From contig JARFXM010000009.1 in NCBI GenBank assembly GCA_029532625.1, positions 1,612,001 to 1,676,000 on the forward strand: a DNA stretch of 64,000 nucleotides. Direction: 5' to 3'. The notes below the pieces were generated by a model. That model was not told the origin of the DNA, did no database searches, and saw nothing but the letters and a program-made list of their open reading frames with translations. The first letter of the stretch is position 1; each line of letters begins with the position of its first letter. Below are positions 59,901-64,000 of the stretch, piece after piece. The stretch comes from Lomentospora prolificans (taxonomy: Eukaryota > Ascomycota > Sordariomycetes > Microascales > Microascaceae). The position numbers and the translations under genes are program-made.

Positions 59901-62173
59901 GGGCCTTCAAACTTCCAAGATTCTTTAGCTTCGTTAGGCTTAATACATCGGATGTAGTGGACATCGGTGTTGTTGATCGTGTTCATTAGCTCGATGAGAG
60001 ATGACCGGAAGATACCTCCGAGAGTAGGCTTCCTGTTTACCGCGACACCAATCTTCCGTCCTGCGGCGGGTTTCACAGCGTTAGAGGTAGAAGAAGCTAA
60101 GTCTTTCTCGCGAACGGCCAAAGCTGCGTCAAGAACTTGACGAAGGAAGATGTTACTAGTCGCGCGTAGGATGCTCATGTGCTCATCAGGAACCGTGTCG
60201 CGGTTCTTCTCAATGAAGCCCTCGGATTCGTAAGTGACGTCGATAGCATAATGACAGACTGTGAAGGCCGATTTTCCAAATCTCGGCTTCTTGAAAAATT
60301 TATGCTTATCAGCTGCATAGTTATGATGCAGTTTCGTCACGAACTGGTCATCTGTTCCCATAGGGAGGCGAGACTCTTCATCGAGGAGCGATAGGATACC
60401 CATTTTCCCCTCAATAAGATCAATGCAGGGCTGATTGTCTGAGAAATCAATGAAGGTCCAATCTATCTGCTCCTTTAGATATTCTTCTTGTTCTAGCTTG
60501 AAGACGTGCTGATTGAACTCTTGTTGGAGCTTCTCATTGGCGTAGTTGATGCAGAACTGTTCGAAAGAGTTCTTGGCGAAATGCTCAAAGCCATAAATAT
60601 CTAGCACACCAATGAAGGAGGACACACGATTGAGAACGTCATCGGTAGCGAGACTCCGGTTTATGGTTTCCACAAGCCAGTCGAATAAGCTCGAGTAGAT
60701 GAACTTGGCAACCGAATCCCGAACGACAATGGCCTGCGCTTGGCTGAGATTTGATATAATCTTCTCACCGCGGGTAGTTAATTGCTTTTTCACAATCCAC
60801 TTCGCGAATTCCGCCGCGTTCACTCCGAGGAGCGCGCAAGCTTGTTCCAGCGAAGGCTCCGTTGGAGAGAGAACACTTTCAGTGCGGGATGCGGTAATCT
60901 TCACGTTTCCAAGGTGCAATAAACCCGCCAACAATTGGAATATTGCCACCTGTTGGTCATCCTTGACTCCAACCGTCTTGAGTGACTGCCTTGTTGCTTC
61001 GAACTCCGCCTTGTCGTCGACGCCATCGATAGTAGGGCAGTTGCCTTGGTTGAGGTAGTCGAACTGCTCGATGGGAAGGATATTAAGTTCCTGGCGCATC
61101 TTATCCGAGGCTCCCGCCACTAGCTGGTAGAAGATGTGATAGTTTCTTTCTTTGAGAGGCTGGAAAACTAATCTTGATCTCTCCAAAAGATATGTCCTGA
61201 TTTTTGCGCCAATGATATTTGTCTGCTTATCGAACATGATCTCGATATATTTACCGAATCTGGAAGAGTTGTCATTTCGAGTTGTTTTGGCGTTTCCAAA
61301 GGCCTCCATAATCGGGTTGGTCGCTAGAATCTGCTCTTCCGTTTCGCTCATGGCCTCCGATCCCTTCTTGGAGCGAGCCCCGGGATTATCAGGAGACTCT
61401 CTGGTCGCAAAATATCGCATAATGTACTTGGCACTGACCGTTTTACCAGCACCAGACTCCCCAGAGACCACAATGGTCTGGTTCTTTCCACTGCGAAGCA
61501 TGTCCCTATTTTTCATCAGCATCAACCGCAATTCGCATCAGTAACCTTGTGCTAGCTCGACTATTGCCTTACATGAAAGCCTCTTCCGCGATTGCGAACA
61601 GATGCGGCGCCTGTGTGGCCCTCTGTTTGCCTGCGTAGACCTGCACCATTCCAGGAACGTATAGAGAGTCGACTCTAGCAAATGGATTTGTCGCAATGAG
61701 CACGATGCCGCTATATGTGTAGATCTCCTTTTGCGCGTATCGAAGTCGGATAGCTTGCAGCACTAGAACAATAGCGAGTGATTAGCGCTTGCCAGCTTAT
61801 ATCAAGGTAGGTGCGTCGAACTCAAAGCTCACGTACCTGCTGGCTCGTTCAAATGAGACAGGTTCGTCAAGTCATCGCTGGCTTCGAGCATAGCAGGGTT
61901 CATCAGAGGCGGGAGAGACGGGTCGGAACCGGTTGTTAGTGCATCGACTGAGACTTCTAGTGTTTTTGTCTACAAGGACAAGTTAGTACGCGGCGTGATG
62001 CGAGCAAGAATGTAGGGTTCTGTTGATAATATACACACCTCGCCATTGTCCAGTTGGAAAGTGAGTGTTGCTTTGGGACCATTAATGGTCTTGCTTGTGA
62101 GCTCAGAGGCCACCCAACCCTCAGTTGGATCGGGCTGCCATGCCCTGGTCCCAACATCATAACTATGCGCCAT
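56963..62173 (-). CDS. MYO2: Class V myosin heavy chain
   Basis: An actin-based processive motor that carries secretory vesicles and organelles toward growth sites. Exons on the minus strand: 62173-62039, 61969-61837, 61762-61573, 61505-57656, 57567-57494, 57400-57186 and 57126-56963. The sum is 4761 nt (1586 aa, normal length). Order: SH3-like N-terminus, motor domain with P-loop G-E-S-G-A-G-K-T at residues 168-175, switch I N-D-N-S-S-R-F-G and switch II D-I-Y-G-F-E. Then come six IQ motifs (about 780-910; R-x3-R/W repeats), a coiled coil (about 915-1080), a linker, and the globular cargo-binding DIL domain (about 1250-1540). The C-terminus is acidic. The large 3850-nt exon carries most of the motor and tail, with introns clustered at both ends. 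Identification is firm. Confidence 0.97.
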
Positions 62174-63323
62174 GGGGTAGAGCTACCGGCAACCGCGTAG
62201 ACGGAGGCACAGCTTTCTAGTTACAGCGACGTATGGCTATTGCTAGAAGCCAAGGAATCATTGGTGAACCGCGTGATGAACCTAGCTGGCTGACGAAGAC
62301 GTCTTCTCTTTTCCGAGATGCAGACGCACCGAGCTCCCAAGAAAAATAGCGCTTTCGAGAATCTGTCTTTCCAAGACGTGCCCAGCTGGAGACTATCGTT
62401 TGCACTGGTCTCGGGGATGAATGGATTTAGCTAACTTCGGGATGAATGAAACGTAAGGTAGATGCTTACCAGAATGGTAGCGGTTGTTGGACAGGGGAAC
62501 TGATTCGCTATGGCGGAAAGGGAAGTAAGCTTTGTGCTAGAAAGATACAACCACTCGGATTAGCTGTATCCCACGGATCCAAACGCGAGTCCTATTGATG
62601 GAAGACTCTTTCGTTTACTCTTCAACCGTTGTAGAAGGGGAAAGGAGAGGGAGAGGGAGAGGCAGAAAAAAAAGTACTCTGGTATAAAACAACTTGAGCT
62701 GGGGTGGTTAATTGGATGACTGGAAAGGGGCGCCGACGCACTGACTATAGGTCCTCCCACGCGTCTGCATATCCTCGCCGACAGATTGGTGTTTCGCTTA
62801 ATCTAAGCAAGGCCCGAAAAACGAAAACTGGCCTACAAGGGTAGTCCCCCCCCCCCCCCCCCCCCCAAAGACGCAACTCATTTGCATTCTCTTAATTGCA
62901 TACAGTGTATTTTGCATGTAATGGAAGATTGTTGCATTACGCCATTCCGCTACGCGCCATGTAATTTCCGTGTATTGATAGATTTCACTCACGACACAAC
63001 ATTGAGGCCAGGCGATCACCGGTGCACTTCACTGTCCAGTCGGAAACAAGGTTGCTTGCCTTTTCAACCCTCGCGCGGGGAAACAGCCAAATCTCCATGG
63101 CATTGTGCGAGACACGCAGCCATGTGCCGTAGGCCTAGCGAATTTACCACCGACTTATCTCGTGTATTATCAAAATCGAGCTCAATGCCTTTGCCCTCTG
63201 TCTGTCGTTCATAGTGATATTATCAGAGTGCTCCGACTCCATTATGACGACCTGAATTGTTCCCAGTATTGCCTGAATTTAACTAGCTTTCTGTCATAGA
63301 AATCCCGGCATAGCAAAGAATAT
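62174..63323. promoter_or_regulatory. Myosin V upstream region
   Basis: About 1.15 kb upstream of the myosin start, containing its promoter and probably a long 5' UTR. It includes a purine tract on the plus strand (62633-62674, GGAGAGGGAGAG type) and a C21 run (62846-62866). No gene was recognised on either strand. Confidence 0.55.
62846..62866 (+). repeat. C21 homopolymer in the myosin upstream region
   Basis: A run of 21 C (G21 on the myosin-sense strand) about 670 bp upstream of the start codon. It is likely unstable in length, and the sequenced length may be uncertain. Confidence 0.9.
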
Positions 63324-63904
63324 TTAATACAAAATCCTGGTAAGAATGCGTGCTAGATGATGATCGTTGGTTAGCTAGCATGTGGTCGCGTGAGGTTCGG
63401 AAGGCACATACAGCTCAGAGAGTCAAGTTGTTCCGAGATCTCTTTCAGATCATCGGCCTTAACATCGCTAATGTCGGCCATGAGATACGCCGTCTAGATA
63501 TTCCCAGAATTAGACCCAGCTACTCAGCAGCAGCATGCTACCGTGTCACCAGAAGTAAAACGAACCTCGCCTTTGCTGTCGCTAATCTGCTTGTCGACGT
63601 TGTGGTTGCCCAAGATTGCATTGACTAGTCCCGGCTGGTCAACATCTCGTAGTCCAGTGCTAGGTTGGTGTACTTACCTTTCCTCAATACACCGGGGACG
63701 TTGTGGTGAATGTAGATGACCTGACGTAGAAAGCAATCGTAAGCTTTTGAACCCATGCACTAACTGGACTCAGAAAACAAGAATTTGATCGTACTCGGGC
63801 ATGGTCAGGCTCGTCAGATGTCAAAGACCTCAGATTTGCCTCGGGGAGGTTCACGCTTCCAAGCGTGGTCCCTTCGTTGATATATCGAACAAGAGCCTCG
63901 CCAA
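63324..63904 (-). CDS. SER3: D-3-phosphoglycerate dehydrogenase, 3' end (SER3/SER33), cut by window edge
   Basis: The first enzyme of serine synthesis from 3-phosphoglycerate. Only the C-terminal part is inside the window. Exons on the minus strand: 63904-63795, 63720-63678, 63624-63566, 63493-63412 and 63352-63324, all phase-consistent. Residues show V-G-E-A-L-V-R-Y-I-N-E-G-T-T-L-G-S-V-N (linker after the catalytic domain). The ACT regulatory domain follows: V-I-Y-I-H-H-N-V-P-G-V-L-R-K, I-L-G-N-H-N-V-D-K-Q, A-Y-L-M-A-D-I-S and the final R-I-L-Y. The ACT domain normally binds serine for feedback control. The next upstream exon could not be placed before position 64000. Five introns in about 580 bp is dense. 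It lies downstream of, and on the same strand as, nothing else in the window. Confidence 0.92.
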
Positions 63905-64000
63905 CTGAACATCACCAACCTCGTTAGCGGGGAAATTGTCTTTAACACTAGGCTCCGAGGAACAGAGATCATTGCACCGTAGGGTAAATGTGAGTGAGCG

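Overview
This window is nuclear DNA from a filamentous ascomycete (Pezizomycotina; the gene set and short introns fit Eurotiomycetes or close relatives, but the species cannot be named from sequence alone). The evidence is fungal intron architecture (50-80 nt, GT...AG, CTAAC/CTGAC-like branch points) and fungal orthologues. A C-to-T/G-to-A decay pattern that has nearly erased CpA and TpG from the repeats indicates repeat-induced point mutation (RIP).

The window has two halves. Positions 1 to about 33,500 form an AT-rich, gene-free block of dead LTR retrotransposons. It holds (i) a 5.8-kb Ty3/Gypsy chromodomain element with paired LTRs and a target-site duplication (89-5878); (ii) a head-to-tail array of a second chromodomain Gypsy family on the minus strand, in which successive copies share LTRs (8650-28134); (iii) the 3' end of another Gypsy element (28135-about 29570); and (iv) a patch of a third LTR family (29687-33144). 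That patch contains a solo LTR with a perfect target-site duplication, an inverted solo LTR, and a complete 2.48-kb non-autonomous element nested inside the latter. A RIP-decayed solo LTR of this third family lies at 8171-8485.

From 33.7 kb to the end the DNA is balanced in composition and gene-dense. In order: Sec61-gamma (SSS1, -), an ABHD11/IMO32-type alpha/beta hydrolase (+), ribosomal protein eS1 (-), uracil-catabolism protein URC1 (-), elongation factor ELF1 (+), uracil phosphoribosyltransferase (-), the cohesin-release factor WAPL (+), a Rheb GTPase (+), cytosolic seryl-tRNA synthetase (+), a C78-family Ufm1/ubiquitin-type peptidase (+), the ITP pyrophosphatase HAM1 (-), a decayed Tc1/mariner transposon, the adenylate kinase-like FAP7 (-), class V myosin (-) and the 3' end of 3-phosphoglycerate dehydrogenase (-, running off the window). 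All gene models were spliced by hand, and every complete one except the C78 peptidase gives an exon sum divisible by three.

Most genes are housekeeping. Functionally, URC1 and UPRT lie about 1.4 kb apart with only ELF1 between, and both act on uracil. The most unusual observation is the URC1 exon structure: 20 exons in 2.7 kb, including two inferred 4-nt micro-exons and one 9-nt exon, each needed to restore frame and conserved residues. The C78 peptidase has a one-base excess at an A6 run, which is either a frameshift lesion or an assembly error.
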